Assembly (NCBI RefSeq): GCF_023006325.1
Contig: NZ_JAINDF010000003.1
Coordinates: 372,001-436,000 of the forward strand
Direction of reading: 5' to 3'
Origin: Kordiimonas marina
GTDB lineage: Bacteria > Pseudomonadota > Alphaproteobacteria > Sphingomonadales > Kordiimonadaceae
DNA: 64,000 bases
Part shown: in pieces, positions 42,844 through 52,350 of the stretch
Position numbering within the stretch: position 1 is the stretch's first letter
Layout: each line of letters opens with the position of its first letter
Notes under the pieces: generated by a model
What the model was told of the DNA's origin: nothing
The model's input: only the letters and a program-made list of their open reading frames with translations
Database searches by the model: none
Program-made: the position numbers and the translations under genes

Positions 42844-43611
42844 TCAGGCCGTCCAGCCGCCGTCCATGACGAGCGTCGTGCCGGTCGTGAAGGCCGCCGC
42901 GTCAGACGCCAGATAGAGCACACCGCCGACCATATCCTGCGGCTTGCCCGCCCGCGGGATCGGAAACTGGCTGGTCACGCCCTCAAGCGCCTTCTCGTTC
43001 GCGGTGAAGACCGCCGTCATCTTGGTGTCGATCAGCCCCGGGCAGATGGCGTTCACACGGATACCGTCCTTGCCATATTCGCGGGCATAGGCCTTGGTCA
43101 TATTGATCATGGCGGCCTTGGTCATCGAATAGATGCCCTGCAGGTGGCCGGGCGTCAGGCCGTTGATGGAGGCAACGTTGACGATGGCGCCGCCGCCCTG
43201 CTCCTGCATCATCTTGACAGCTTCGGCGGACAGGTAGAACGGCCCCTTGAGGTTCACCTCAACCGTCTTGTCGAACGCGCCTTCAGGCGTGTCGCCGATG
43301 TTGCCATAGAAGGGGTTGGTGCCACCGCAGTTCACCAGCACATCAAGGCGGCCATATTCCGCCTTGATCCAGTCGAACACGGCGTGGACGTCTTCCATCT
43401 TGCCCGCGTGGGCGGCTTTGGCCTTGGCGTCACCACCATCCGCGCGGATGCTTTCCGCCACCTTGTCACAGGCTTCCTGGTCGCGGCTGGAAACGATGAC
43501 CCGTGCGCCATTGGCCGCGAAGCCGCGCACGATGGCCTCACCGATGCCGCGCGAGGAGCCGGAGACAAACACCACCTTGCCGGTGAAATCCATGAGTTTC
43601 GTGTAATCCAT
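42844..43611 (-). CDS. SDR-family oxidoreductase
   Basis: 255 residues: SGSSRGIGEA (residues 17-26), VNCGGTNPF in place of NNAG, the Ser in NVASING, YSMTK and CPGLIDTKM. It resembles 3-oxoacyl reductases and DHRS4-like SDRs. It lies 14 bases upstream of the APH kinase gene and 11 bases downstream of another SDR. In LvaD-containing operons an SDR reduces the 4-keto group before phosphorylation, which is one candidate role here. Confidence 0.85.
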   Translation of the reverse strand: MDYTKLMDFTGKVVFVSGSSRGIGEAIVRGFAANGARVIVSSRDQEACDKVAESIRADGGDAKAKAAHAGKMEDVHAVFDWIKAEYGRLDVLVNCGGTNPFYGNIGDTPEGAFDKTVEVNLKGPFYLSAEAVKMMQEQGGGAIVNVASINGLTPGHLQGIYSMTKAAMINMTKAYAREYGKDGIRVNAICPGLIDTKMTAVFTANEKALEGVTSQFPIPRAGKPQDMVGGVLYLASDAAAFTTGTTLVMDGGWTA

Positions 43612-43622
43612 GTCGCGTCTCC

Positions 43623-44426
43623 TCAGATCGGGCGGCCGGTGGTCGCCATCTGGTGGCGGCGGAACTTGCGCATTCCACCGACCCAGCGGTCGTAATTCTC
43701 GGCCTTATGTTTGAAATAGCCTTCCACCTGCTCGTGCGGGCGGATCATGAATTTGCCTTCCAGCATGGCGGCATAAACGCGGTTCGCGAACTCGGATGCC
43801 TTCATCAGGCCGTCAACGGCCGCCGAGCTGTTCTCGGCCCCCGCGGTCATCTTCGATTCCACCGCCTGCGGGCACAAGCAGCCAACATAAATGCCATCAT
43901 CGCCGTGGGTGATGGCGAGGCTTTCTGCGAACCCAACCGCCGCATGCTTGGTGGTCGAATAGCTGGCGTCGCCAATCTGGCTCAGGAGCCCTGCCGCCGA
44001 CGCGGTGATCAGGAAACCGCCGGATTTGCGCTCGATCATGCCCGGCAGCACGGCGCGGCACGCCAGCACATGGGCGAGCACGTTCACTTCCCAGATTTTC
44101 TGCCACTGGTCGTCCGTGCAGTTGATCACGGTCCAGGTCGGCGCGTCGGAGAAAATGATCCCGGCGTTGGAACAATAAAGGTCAATGGGGCCGTGCGCAG
44201 CTTCAAGGTCCGCGACCATGGCATTGACCGAATCCTGCTTGGTGACATCGAGGTTATAGGCCTTGGCGACCGGGCCGATGCCCGCAGCCACCTTCTTGGC
44301 GCCTTCAAAATCCAGGTCCGCGACCGCGACCGCCTTGGCACCTTCTGCCGCGAATTTCTCGGCCATGGCTTTGCCGATACCGCTCGCCGCGCCAGTGACG
44401 ACGACAACCTTGTCTTTCACATCCAT
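43623..44426 (-). CDS. SDR-family oxidoreductase
   Basis: 267 residues with TGAASGIG (11-18), SNAGIIF, the Ser in TASAAGLL, and YSTTK, then CPQAVESKM. The long C-terminal tail (FKHKAENYDRWVGGMRKF) extends beyond the core fold. NAD preference is likely from the Asp in VADLDF after strand 2. It forms an SDR pair with the downstream gene. Substrate cannot be read; alcohol or hydroxyacyl-CoA is likely from context. Confidence 0.85.
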   Translation of the reverse strand: MDVKDKVVVVTGAASGIGKAMAEKFAAEGAKAVAVADLDFEGAKKVAAGIGPVAKAYNLDVTKQDSVNAMVADLEAAHGPIDLYCSNAGIIFSDAPTWTVINCTDDQWQKIWEVNVLAHVLACRAVLPGMIERKSGGFLITASAAGLLSQIGDASYSTTKHAAVGFAESLAITHGDDGIYVGCLCPQAVESKMTAGAENSSAAVDGLMKASEFANRVYAAMLEGKFMIRPHEQVEGYFKHKAENYDRWVGGMRKFRRHQMATTGRPI

Positions 44427-44466
44427 CTAAAGCTCCCCTCCCGAATTCGGTGACTTGTTTCGGGGT

Positions 44467-44910
44467 TCAGGTGTCGAGACGGATGGTCTCCAGAAGCGCC
44501 CTGAACCGTTCAGGTAATGAAGTGGGGCGGCGGGTCTTTCTGTCCACATAAACATGCACAAAATGTCCTTCCGCCGCGGGACCGGTCAGCCCGCCGGGGA
44601 AAAGACCGATGTCATAGCGCACGCTGGAGCGGCCGATGTGGGAAACGCCGATCCCGGCATGCAGCCTGTCCGGGAAGGCGAGCGGGGCGAAATAGCGGCA
44701 ACCGGTTTCGACCACCAGCCCGATCAGCTCACCATCGTGAATATCCAGCACGCCGCCTTCGATCAGGAAACGGTTCACCGCCGTATCGAAGAAGCTGTAG
44801 TAAACGACGTTATTGACGTGGCCGTAGATGTCATTGTCCATCCAGCGCGTCTCAAGGGGCGTGAAGGTGGGATAGTCGGAAATCGGCCGCGGGTCTTTCT
44901 TCTCGCTCAT
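44467..44910 (-). CDS. Acyl-CoA thioesterase, 4-hydroxybenzoyl-CoA thioesterase family
   Basis: 147 residues from ATG 44910; a GTG at 44922 overlapping the previous stop codon is an alternative. Single hot-dog fold with the signature TRWMDNDIYGHVNNVVYYSFFD, where Asp of DxYGHVNN is the catalytic residue of YbgC/FcbC-type thioesterases. It hydrolyses an acyl-CoA. It is the third gene of the aldehyde/alcohol operon and could recycle CoA from dead-end intermediates. Confidence 0.85.
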   Translation of the reverse strand: MSEKKDPRPISDYPTFTPLETRWMDNDIYGHVNNVVYYSFFDTAVNRFLIEGGVLDIHDGELIGLVVETGCRYFAPLAFPDRLHAGIGVSHIGRSSVRYDIGLFPGGLTGPAAEGHFVHVYVDRKTRRPTSLPERFRALLETIRLDT

Positions 44911-44915
44911 ATCGG

Positions 44916-46052
44916 TTACCACGCTGCTTCATAAATGGCGCGGGCGTCTTCGAGCGTGACCTCCCGCGGGTTATTGACCAGAAGCCGCTGTTGCAGCATC
45001 GCGTCCTCCGCCAGCATCGGCAGCGCGTTGTGGCTGATACCCATATCGCGCAAGCGGCGTTCGATGCCCACGGTGTCGGCGATACCGTCGAGCCAGCCGA
45101 TGAAGGCATCCGACGTGGCATCCAGCCCGACGAGGCCCGCAAGCTCACCATAAAGTCTCCCGGCTTGTGGCTCATTGAAGCGGAGCACGTGCGGCAGCAC
45201 CAGCGCGTTCGAAAGCCCGTGCGGGATGTGGTAATGCCCGCCGAGCGGATAAGCGAGCGCGTGCACGGCGGCCACCGGCGCATTCGCGAACGCCTGCCCC
45301 GCAAGCATGGCGCCGATCAGCATATTGCGCCGGGCTTCCATGTTGGAGCCGTCCTCACACGCGGTGACGATATTCTGGCCGAGCATCAGCAGCGCCTGAC
45401 GCGCAAGCCCGTCGGAGATCGGGTTTTTCTTGATCTTGCTGGTGTAGGCCTCGATCGCGTGCACCATGGCGTCAATGCCGGTCGCCGCAGTGATATGCTT
45501 CGGCAGGCCCGCCGTCAGCGTGGCATCGAGCACCGCGAGGTCCGCGAGCATGACACCGTCGACCACGCCCATCTTGGTGGTCTCCCCGGTGGTGACGATA
45601 GCGATCGGTGTGACTTCCGATCCCGTGCCCGCCGTCGTCGGCACCTGCACCAGGGCCAAGCGCCCGCCTTCGATCTGGTCGACGCCGTAAATATCGGACA
45701 GGTCCTGCTTGCCGGTCATGAGGACGGCCACAAGCTTGGCCACATCCATCGAGCTGCCGCCACCGAAGCCGATAATCAGGTCGGCTTCATGAACCTTGGC
45801 GGCCGCGAGCGCATCGCGCACCACAGCTTCGGACGGGTCGGCCTGAACGCCGTCATAAACCGCATGGGCGAGCCCGGCATCGGCGAGGCCATCGGTGACA
45901 GCCGCCACCATACCGAGGCGCACAAGCCCCTCATCCGTCACGATAAAGGGCCGTTTGGCCCCAAAACGTGCCTTCAGGACAACGCCCAAATGGCTGGCGA
46001 CGCCGTCCTCTACCAGAACCGAGGCGACGCTGTGAAAATTGAAGGCAAACAA
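44916..46052 (-). CDS. Iron-containing (type III) alcohol dehydrogenase
   Basis: 378 residues. NAD-binding GGGSSMDVAK and PTTAGTGSEVT, and iron-binding histidines in MVHAIEAYTSK, AVHALAYPLGGHYHIPHGLSNA. It interconverts a primary alcohol and an aldehyde. It lies 10 bases downstream of an aldehyde dehydrogenase gene, together giving alcohol to carboxylic acid. The substrate alcohol is not evident. Confidence 0.92.
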   Translation of the reverse strand: MFAFNFHSVASVLVEDGVASHLGVVLKARFGAKRPFIVTDEGLVRLGMVAAVTDGLADAGLAHAVYDGVQADPSEAVVRDALAAAKVHEADLIIGFGGGSSMDVAKLVAVLMTGKQDLSDIYGVDQIEGGRLALVQVPTTAGTGSEVTPIAIVTTGETTKMGVVDGVMLADLAVLDATLTAGLPKHITAATGIDAMVHAIEAYTSKIKKNPISDGLARQALLMLGQNIVTACEDGSNMEARRNMLIGAMLAGQAFANAPVAAVHALAYPLGGHYHIPHGLSNALVLPHVLRFNEPQAGRLYGELAGLVGLDATSDAFIGWLDGIADTVGIERRLRDMGISHNALPMLAEDAMLQQRLLVNNPREVTLEDARAIYEAAW

Positions 46053-46062
46053 GGCTGCTCCC

Positions 46063-47511
46063 CTACTTTAGCTGGCGTTCAACATTCTTTCTCAGCTTGT
46101 CAGTATAGGGCGGAACGATGCCAAGCAAATTGCCGATCGACAATTTCGGGTGCCGGAGCACGGATTTCTGGTGGCTGAACTCAAGGAATCCGTCATAGCC
46201 GTGATAGTGGCCCATGCCCGAGTTCCCCACACCGCCGAACGGCAGATTTTCATGCGCACCGTGCCACAGAACATCGTTGACCGTCACACCGCCTGAGGTC
46301 GTACGGGTCAGCACTTCGCGTTCCTCTGCCTTGTCCTGGCCGAAATAATAGAGCGCGAGCGGGCGGGGCCGGCCGTTGACATAATCGATGACCTCTTTGG
46401 TGCGATCATAGGTGCGCACCGGCAGGATCGGGCCGAAAATCTCTTCCTGCATCACCTTCATATCGTCGGTGGGGTTGAGGATCAGCGCCGACGGCAGCTT
46501 GTTGGCCTGGTTCTGGCCACCGAAATCCTCGCTGCCTGGGTTGATGATGCGCACATCGGCGCCCTTTTCCTCGGCGTCCTTGATATAGCCTTCCAGCCGC
46601 TCCCGGTGCCGCGCGCTGATGATGGAAGTATATTGGTCATTCGCAAGCATGGTGGGGTACATGCTCTCCACCTTCTTGGTGTAGCGCTTGACGAATTCGT
46701 CCTTCCGGCCCGCATCGATGTTCAGGTAATCGGGCGCGAGGCAGATCTGCCCGGCGTTCAGGTGTTTGATGGTGGCGACGCGCTCGACCACGGCATCCAG
46801 GTCCGCGCTTTTGCCGACCACAACCGGGCTTTTGCCGCCCAGCTCCAGCGTGACCGGCGTCAGGTTCTCACTCGCCGCGCGCATGATCAGCTTGCCGACG
46901 ACCGGCGCACCCGTGAACATCAGATGGTCCCACGGCTGGGCCGAGAAAGCCTGGCTGGTTTCCACCGCACCCTGCACCACGGTGACTTCGCTTTCATCGA
47001 AATGCTCGGCAACCACCTCGGCAAGGAAGGCCGACGTGCGCGGTGTATGCTCGGACGGCTTGATCACCACCCGGTTGCCCGCCGCCAGCATCTGCGCGAG
47101 CGGCACGAACACCATGGTGAGCGGGAAGTTCCACGGCGTGATCAGGCCGATAACGCCCTTGGGCTGCGGCACGACCTCAGCCCTGGCGCCCAGAAGCCCG
47201 AGCGGGAACATCAGGCTGCGCTTCGAGGGCTTCATCCATTTATCGACATGCTTAATGGCGTCCTTGAGGGCACCGGCGGAGGCGACCACATCAGCGAACA
47301 GCGTGGTCTCGGCCGAACGGTTGCCGAAATCTTCGGAGATCAGGCGGATAAAGTCATCCTTGTGATCGAGAAGAGCGGCGAGCGCGCGGCGGAGCCTGTC
47401 CTTGCGCACCTCGGCGGTCACGAATCCCTCAGCCAGATAGGCCTGGCGCTGCTTGTTCAGCTTGCCGGCGATAACCTCAGCCGGCGTTTCAATGCGTTGC
47501 ATCCCGTCCAT
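46063..47511 (-). CDS. Aldehyde dehydrogenase (coniferyl aldehyde dehydrogenase-like)
   Basis: 482 residues from ATG 47511 (GGGGAG 5 bases upstream); the frame is open to 47664 but overlaps pdxH. Catalytic residues: LELGGKSP for the general-base Glu, and Cys in NAGQICLAPDY; the NAD site has ITPWNFPLTM and KPSEHTPRTS. The GQICLAPDY form and C-terminal membrane-type extension place it with coniferyl-aldehyde/fatty-aldehyde dehydrogenases (CalB family). First gene of the operon running to the APH kinase. Confidence 0.9.
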   Translation of the reverse strand: MDGMQRIETPAEVIAGKLNKQRQAYLAEGFVTAEVRKDRLRRALAALLDHKDDFIRLISEDFGNRSAETTLFADVVASAGALKDAIKHVDKWMKPSKRSLMFPLGLLGARAEVVPQPKGVIGLITPWNFPLTMVFVPLAQMLAAGNRVVIKPSEHTPRTSAFLAEVVAEHFDESEVTVVQGAVETSQAFSAQPWDHLMFTGAPVVGKLIMRAASENLTPVTLELGGKSPVVVGKSADLDAVVERVATIKHLNAGQICLAPDYLNIDAGRKDEFVKRYTKKVESMYPTMLANDQYTSIISARHRERLEGYIKDAEEKGADVRIINPGSEDFGGQNQANKLPSALILNPTDDMKVMQEEIFGPILPVRTYDRTKEVIDYVNGRPRPLALYYFGQDKAEEREVLTRTTSGGVTVNDVLWHGAHENLPFGGVGNSGMGHYHGYDGFLEFSHQKSVLRHPKLSIGNLLGIVPPYTDKLRKNVERQLK

Positions 47512-47596
47512 TCTCGCTCCCCTTCCATGTCCGGTAACCTTGGGGAAGGACTCTAGAGCGGAATTACTGGACTTCAAAGTCCAAAATGGGATGGGG

Positions 47597-48199
47597 TCAG
47601 GGATAAAGCTCCGCGGTGAGCCAATGCCCGCCATCTTCGGCGATGCGGTAGGTCTTGCGTTCATGCAGGCGGAATTTGCGGTCGCGCCAGAATTCGAAAT
47701 AGCGCGGCTTCAGCCTGAAACCGGACCAGAAGTCGGGCCGCGGGATGTCGCCGATGCCGAAATGGGCGGTATAGTGGGCGATCTGCGCCTCGAACTCGAA
47801 CCGGCCTTCCATCTCCTGCGACTGTTTGGACGCCCAGGCGCCGATGCGGCTGGTGCGCGGGCGTGAGGCGAAATATTCATCCGCCTCTTCCTCACTCACC
47901 GGCGTCACCGCGCCTTCGATCCTGATCTGACGGCGGAGCGACTTCCAGTGGAACAGAAGCGCCGCGTTGGGGTTTTCAGCGAGCTCACCGCCCTTGCGGC
48001 TGCCGAGGTTGGTGTAGAAGACGAACCCGCGGCTGTCCGCGCCCTTGAGGAGCACCATGCGCACGCTGGGGAAGCCGTCCTTGGTCGCGGTCGCCAGCGC
48101 CACCGCGGTCGGGTCGTTCAGCTCCTCCGCCTCGGCTTCCTTGAGCCAGGCATCGAAGGTTTCGAAAGGGTCGTCGAAAGCTGCCGTATTGTCGCTCAT
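47597..48199 (-). CDS. pdxH: Pyridoxamine 5'-phosphate oxidase
   Basis: 200 residues. FMN-dependent oxidase giving pyridoxal 5'-phosphate. The motifs [39 protein letters not shown] and the terminal substrate-binding segment RLHERKTYR with WLTAELYP are intact. The split-barrel fold is complete. It is divergent from the dnaJ-like gene, the common alphaproteobacterial arrangement, and makes the cofactor used by cysteine synthase and aminotransferases. Confidence 0.96.
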   Translation of the reverse strand: MSDNTAAFDDPFETFDAWLKEAEAEELNDPTAVALATATKDGFPSVRMVLLKGADSRGFVFYTNLGSRKGGELAENPNAALLFHWKSLRRQIRIEGAVTPVSEEEADEYFASRPRTSRIGAWASKQSQEMEGRFEFEAQIAHYTAHFGIGDIPRPDFWSGFRLKPRYFEFWRDRKFRLHERKTYRIAEDGGHWLTAELYP

Positions 48200-48390
48200 A
48201 TCCCGCCTGCTCCTTGAAGTCCGCTCTCACGCGCGCCAGATCTTACGCCGCAGTCCCGCGCATGGTTACGATTTTTTTAATCTTCCACGTCAGAGTTCTG
48301 CTATATCAACACTATAGCCATCGGCGATCCCTCGGGTAAGATGGCTTGGTAAGTTTTTCAGTATCTGGTTTCAGGTGTCGAAACAATCCT

Positions 48391-49341
48391 ATGAACGACC
48401 TTTATAAGATTCTTGGTGTCGAAAAGAAGGCCTCCCAGGCGGAGGTCAAGAAAGCCTATCGCGAGCTTGCGAAAAAGCTGCACCCGGACCGTAACAAGGA
48501 TGACGTCAAGGTTGCCGACCGCTTCAAGGAAGTCTCGGCAGCCTACAGCATCCTTGGTGATGAGAAGCAGCGCGCCCGCTATGACCGCGGCGAGATTGAC
48601 GAATCCGGCGCGGAACGCCCCATGGGCGGCGGCCCGTTCGGCTTCAAAAGCTCACAATCAGCGGGCGGCAGCACCACCTTCGATTTCGACGAAGCCGAAG
48701 ACCTGTTCACCGACTTTTTCCGCTTCACCGGCCGCCGTCGTGGCACCGCGGGCGGCAAGAAGACCGGCGGCAAGGGCGGCAACCCGTTCAAGGGCTCGGG
48801 CCGTGACAAGGGCCTGGATATCAGCTACCAGATCACCATCGGCTTCGAGGAATCGATCACCGGCGGCAAGCGGCGCCTGCACCTGAATGACGGCCGCGAT
48901 GTCGACATCAAGATCCCCGAAGGCATCAAGAACGGCCAGGTCATCCGGCTTGCGGGCCAAGGCGGCCCCGGGTTCGGCGGCGCACCCAAGGGCGATGCGC
49001 TTGTGGAAGTGCGGGTCTCGCCCCACCCCTATTTCAAGCGCGACGGTAACGATATTCACCTTGAGCTGCCGATCTCGCTCGATGAAGCGATCCTCGGCGG
49101 CGATATCGATGTCCCGACCCCCAAGGGGCGGCTGACCATCCGTATCCCGAAGAACAGCTCCACCGGTAAGCGGCTCCGGCTCAAGGAAAAGGGCGTCAAG
49201 CGCGGTGGCGAGACCGGGCATATGTATGTCAGCCTCAAGGTAATGCTGCCGGAGGAGCGCGACCCCAAGCTGGAGGCGCTCATCAAGGATTGGGCCAAGG
49301 GTGACGGGCCGAAACTGCGCCGCAAGGCCGGGCTGAGCTGA
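48391..49341 (+). CDS. DnaJ-class co-chaperone (CbpA-like, no zinc finger)
   Basis: 316 residues from ATG 48391. J-domain at 1-70 with the essential HPD in KKLHPDRNK, a Gly/Phe-rich linker (GGGPFGFKSS, GGSTTFDFDE) and two C-terminal peptide-binding domains (LDISYQITIGFEESITGGKRRLHL, LRLKEKGVKRG). The four CxxCxGxG zinc repeats of DnaJ are absent, so it is a type B/CbpA-like partner of DnaK. The ribosome site is weak. The downstream BrkB gene starts 1 base after its stop codon. Confidence 0.92.
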   Translation: MNDLYKILGVEKKASQAEVKKAYRELAKKLHPDRNKDDVKVADRFKEVSAAYSILGDEKQRARYDRGEIDESGAERPMGGGPFGFKSSQSAGGSTTFDFDEAEDLFTDFFRFTGRRRGTAGGKKTGGKGGNPFKGSGRDKGLDISYQITIGFEESITGGKRRLHLNDGRDVDIKIPEGIKNGQVIRLAGQGGPGFGGAPKGDALVEVRVSPHPYFKRDGNDIHLELPISLDEAILGGDIDVPTPKGRLTIRIPKNSSTGKRLRLKEKGVKRGGETGHMYVSLKVMLPEERDPKLEALIKDWAKGDGPKLRRKAGLS

Positions 49342-49342
49342 G

Positions 49343-50299
49343 ATGGAAGACGGCGCGCTCCCCCCGCCGCTCACGCGGTTTCAGTACCACCGCACGGTCT
49401 GGGGCCGCGCCTTCAAGCATTTCATGGATAACGGCGCCATGGTCGCGGCCGGCAACATGGCCTTCCTCGCCATGCTGTCGCTGTTCCCGTTCGTGATCTT
49501 CCTCGTCGCGGTTTCCGGCTTCCTGGGCCAGACAGACCGTGGGCTTGAGGCCATCGCCTTCATCATCTCCGTCCTGCCGCCTGAGGTGGGCAATGTGGTT
49601 CAGGGGCCGATTTCCGGCATCATCAACAACACAGGCGCCGAGATCCTCACGTTCTCGATCCTGTTCGCGATCTGGACCGCGGCCAACGGCATCGAGGCCG
49701 CGCGCGACGTGCTCATCCAGGCGTTCGGGCGCGAACATGCCCGCGCCATGTGGATCAGGCGGCTCGAGAGCCTCGGTATCGTCGTCGTCGGCGCTGTCGC
49801 CATGCTGATCGCCATGTCGATCCTCGTCCTCGGCCCCGTGGTTATCAAGGCGGTCACCAGCCTGTTCCCGGATGAGGTCACGGGCGGGATGCTGTCGCTG
49901 TGGCGCTACCTCAGCCTGCTGGTGAGCCCGGCGATCATGATGTTCGGGCTTTATGTCATCTACCTGGCGCTCACCCCCCGCAAGGTGAAGAAGCCCTACC
50001 GCTTCCCCGGCACCGTCCTCAGCCTCGTCATGCTGATCGCCACCGCGCGCGGGCTCTCGATCTATCTCAAATACGCCAACACCTACGATGTCACCTACGG
50101 GTCGCTCGCCGGTGTGGTGGTGCTGCAGCTCTTCTGTTTCCTCGTCAGCCTCGGCTTCGTGCTGGGGGCTGAACTCAATGCCGCCTACACATTCGTGGAA
50201 ACCCCGCGCAAAAAGACCCTGCCGCCCGCAGAAGCCGTAGCGGAAAGCGCTACCGAGACTTCGACAGAACCCCAAAAAGAATCGCACGAGAAAAATTGA
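49343..50299 (+). CDS. YihY/BrkB-family inner-membrane protein
   Basis: 318 residues with six hydrophobic segments (NMAFLAMLSLFPFVIFLVAV; ILFAIWTAANGIEAARDVL; IVVVGAVAMLIAMSILVLG; YLSLLVSPAIMMFGLYVIYL; LSLVMLIATARGLSIYL; VVVLQLFCFLVSLGFVLGAELNA), the layout of the BrkB/YihY family. The function of the family is unresolved despite the old ribonuclease BN and virulence-factor names. The C-terminus is a charged, probably cytoplasmic tail. Coupled to the dnaJ-like gene (ATG 1 base after TGA). Confidence 0.9.
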   Translation: MEDGALPPPLTRFQYHRTVWGRAFKHFMDNGAMVAAGNMAFLAMLSLFPFVIFLVAVSGFLGQTDRGLEAIAFIISVLPPEVGNVVQGPISGIINNTGAEILTFSILFAIWTAANGIEAARDVLIQAFGREHARAMWIRRLESLGIVVVGAVAMLIAMSILVLGPVVIKAVTSLFPDEVTGGMLSLWRYLSLLVSPAIMMFGLYVIYLALTPRKVKKPYRFPGTVLSLVMLIATARGLSIYLKYANTYDVTYGSLAGVVVLQLFCFLVSLGFVLGAELNAAYTFVETPRKKTLPPAEAVAESATETSTEPQKESHEKN

Positions 50300-50368
50300 C
50301 CGGTGCGGCCTTTCGTGTAGGATGCGCCGCACTATTTTGTGCCATATTAGAAAAAGATGAGGGCAATC

Positions 50369-51184
50369 ATGACAAAACTGATGGAAGGGAAACGCGGCCT
50401 GATCATGGGCGTCGCCAACGACCGCTCAATGGCTTGGGGTATCGCCAAGGCTTGCGCCGAACAGGGCGCCGAGCTGGCCTTTTCCTATCAGGGCGAAGCA
50501 CTGGAAAAGCGCGTGCGCCCGCTTGCCCAATCGATCGGCTCCGATTTCATGGTCGAATGCGACGTCTCCAAGGGGGAATCCATCGACGCCCTGTTCGCCA
50601 CCCTCGGTGAAAAATGGGATAACCTGGACTTTGTCGTCCACGCCATCGGCTATTCGGACAAGACCGAGCTTCGCGGCCGCTATGTCGACACCTCGCTCGA
50701 CAACTTCCTGATGACCATGAACATTTCCGCCTACAGCTTCGTCGCCGTCGCCCAGCGCGCCGAGAAGATGATGCATAACGGCGGCTCCATGCTGACGCTC
50801 AGCTACTATGGCGCCGACAAGGTGATGCCGCACTATAACGTCATGGGTGTCGCCAAAGCCGCGCTGGAGTCCAGCACGCGCTATATGGCGCGGGACCTGG
50901 GCGTCCAGAACATCCGCGTCAACTGCATCTCCGCAGGCCCGATGAAGACGCTGGCCGCGTCCGGTGTCGGTGATTTCCGCATGCTCCTGAAATATACCGA
51001 GAAGAACGCGCCGCTGCGCCGCAACATCACACTCGATGATGTCGCCGGGGCTGGCCTTTACCTCCTGTCCGACCTGTCGTCGGGCGTGACCGGCGAAGTC
51101 CATTTTGTCGATGCGGGCTTCAACACCACCTGTATGCCGACCGACGAAGACGTGATGAGGACCTTCATCTCGCTTCTGGACTAA
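50369..51184 (+). CDS. fabI: Enoyl-[acyl-carrier-protein] reductase (NADH)
   Basis: 271 residues from ATG 50369, with GAGGG 5 bases upstream; an upstream ATG at 50357 is less well placed. The last reduction step of fatty acid elongation. FabI features: GVANDRSMAWGIAKA in place of the SDR GxxxGxG, SYQGEA, and the catalytic Tyr-x6-Lys in SYYGADKVMPHYNVMGVAKAALE (split), then ISAGPMKTLAASG. Normal length. It precedes aroC by 25 bases, a conserved alphaproteobacterial neighbourhood. Confidence 0.96.
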   Translation: MTKLMEGKRGLIMGVANDRSMAWGIAKACAEQGAELAFSYQGEALEKRVRPLAQSIGSDFMVECDVSKGESIDALFATLGEKWDNLDFVVHAIGYSDKTELRGRYVDTSLDNFLMTMNISAYSFVAVAQRAEKMMHNGGSMLTLSYYGADKVMPHYNVMGVAKAALESSTRYMARDLGVQNIRVNCISAGPMKTLAASGVGDFRMLLKYTEKNAPLRRNITLDDVAGAGLYLLSDLSSGVTGEVHFVDAGFNTTCMPTDEDVMRTFISLLD

Positions 51185-51209
51185 CTCTTTAACTTAACCG
51201 GGTAAGTTT

Positions 51210-52283
51210 ATGTCTTATAACACCTTCGGCCGTCTATTCCGTTTCACCACCTGGGGCGAAAGCCACGGGCCGGCGCTCGGCTGTACGGTCGATGGTGTCC
51301 CCCCACTGCTGGACCTCAGCGAAGCCGACATTCAGGGGTTCCTCGACAAACGCAAACCCGGCCAGTCCAAATATACCACCCAGCGGCGGGAGCCTGACCT
51401 GGTCAAGATCCTGTCCGGCGTTTATGAGGGCAAAACCACCGGCACGCCGGTGCAGCTGATGATCGAGAATACCGACCAGCGCTCGAAGGATTACGGCAAT
51501 ATCGCCGAGACCTTCCGTCCCGGCCACGCCGACTATACCTACACCACCAAATACGGCATCCGCGACCCGCGCGGCGGCGGGCGGTCGAGCGCCCGTGAAA
51601 CCGCGGCCCGCGTTGCCGCCGGTGCCGTCGCCCGCAAGATTTTGGGGGACGGCATCACCATCCGCGCCGCCATGGTGCAGATGGGCAGCCATAAAATCGA
51701 CTATGACCGGTTCGATTGGACTGAAGTGAACAATAACCCCTTCTTCTGCCCCGATGCCGTCACCGCCGGGGAATGGGCGACCGAGCTGGATGCCATAAGG
51801 AAGGCAGGCAGCTCCATCGGCGCGGTCATTGAAGTCGTGGCCGAAGGCGTCCCCGCAGGCTGGGGCGCCCCGGTGTATGGTAAGCTGGATTCCGACCTCG
51901 CCACCGCGATGATGAGCATCAACGCCGTCAAGGCCGTGGAAATCGGCGCAGGCTTCGAAGCCGCGACGCTGTCAGGCGAGGAAAACGCCGACCAGATGGT
52001 ACCGGGCAAGGACGGCAAGCCCGAGTTTCTCAGTAACAAAGCGGGCGGAATCTTGGGCGGTATCTCCACCGGCCAGCCGGTCGTGTGCCGCTTTGCCGTC
52101 AAGCCGACCAGCTCGATCCTGACCCCACGCAAAAGCGTTACCCGCTCGGGCGAGGCCACCGAGGTCATCACCAAGGGCCGCCACGACCCGTGCGTGGGCA
52201 TCCGCGCCGTGCCGGTGGCCGAGGCCATGATGGCCGCCGTGCTGGCCGACCATATGATGCTGCACCGCGCCCAATGTGGCTGA
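51210..52283 (+). CDS. aroC: Chorismate synthase
   Basis: 357 residues. It converts EPSP to chorismate with reduced FMN, the end of the shikimate pathway. Signatures: [24 protein letters not shown]-like [55 protein letters not shown] (split), and [17 protein letters not shown]. Both conserved histidines (GESHG, PGHAD) are present. Likely co-transcribed with fabI. Confidence 0.97.
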   Translation: MSYNTFGRLFRFTTWGESHGPALGCTVDGVPPLLDLSEADIQGFLDKRKPGQSKYTTQRREPDLVKILSGVYEGKTTGTPVQLMIENTDQRSKDYGNIAETFRPGHADYTYTTKYGIRDPRGGGRSSARETAARVAAGAVARKILGDGITIRAAMVQMGSHKIDYDRFDWTEVNNNPFFCPDAVTAGEWATELDAIRKAGSSIGAVIEVVAEGVPAGWGAPVYGKLDSDLATAMMSINAVKAVEIGAGFEAATLSGEENADQMVPGKDGKPEFLSNKAGGILGGISTGQPVVCRFAVKPTSSILTPRKSVTRSGEATEVITKGRHDPCVGIRAVPVAEAMMAAVLADHMMLHRAQCG

Positions 52284-52350
52284 CTGTGTGGCTGACGGGC
52301 CACCTGCCCGCGCCTATCCTGTAACCCGCGTATAAGGGAGCCTCGCCGCC

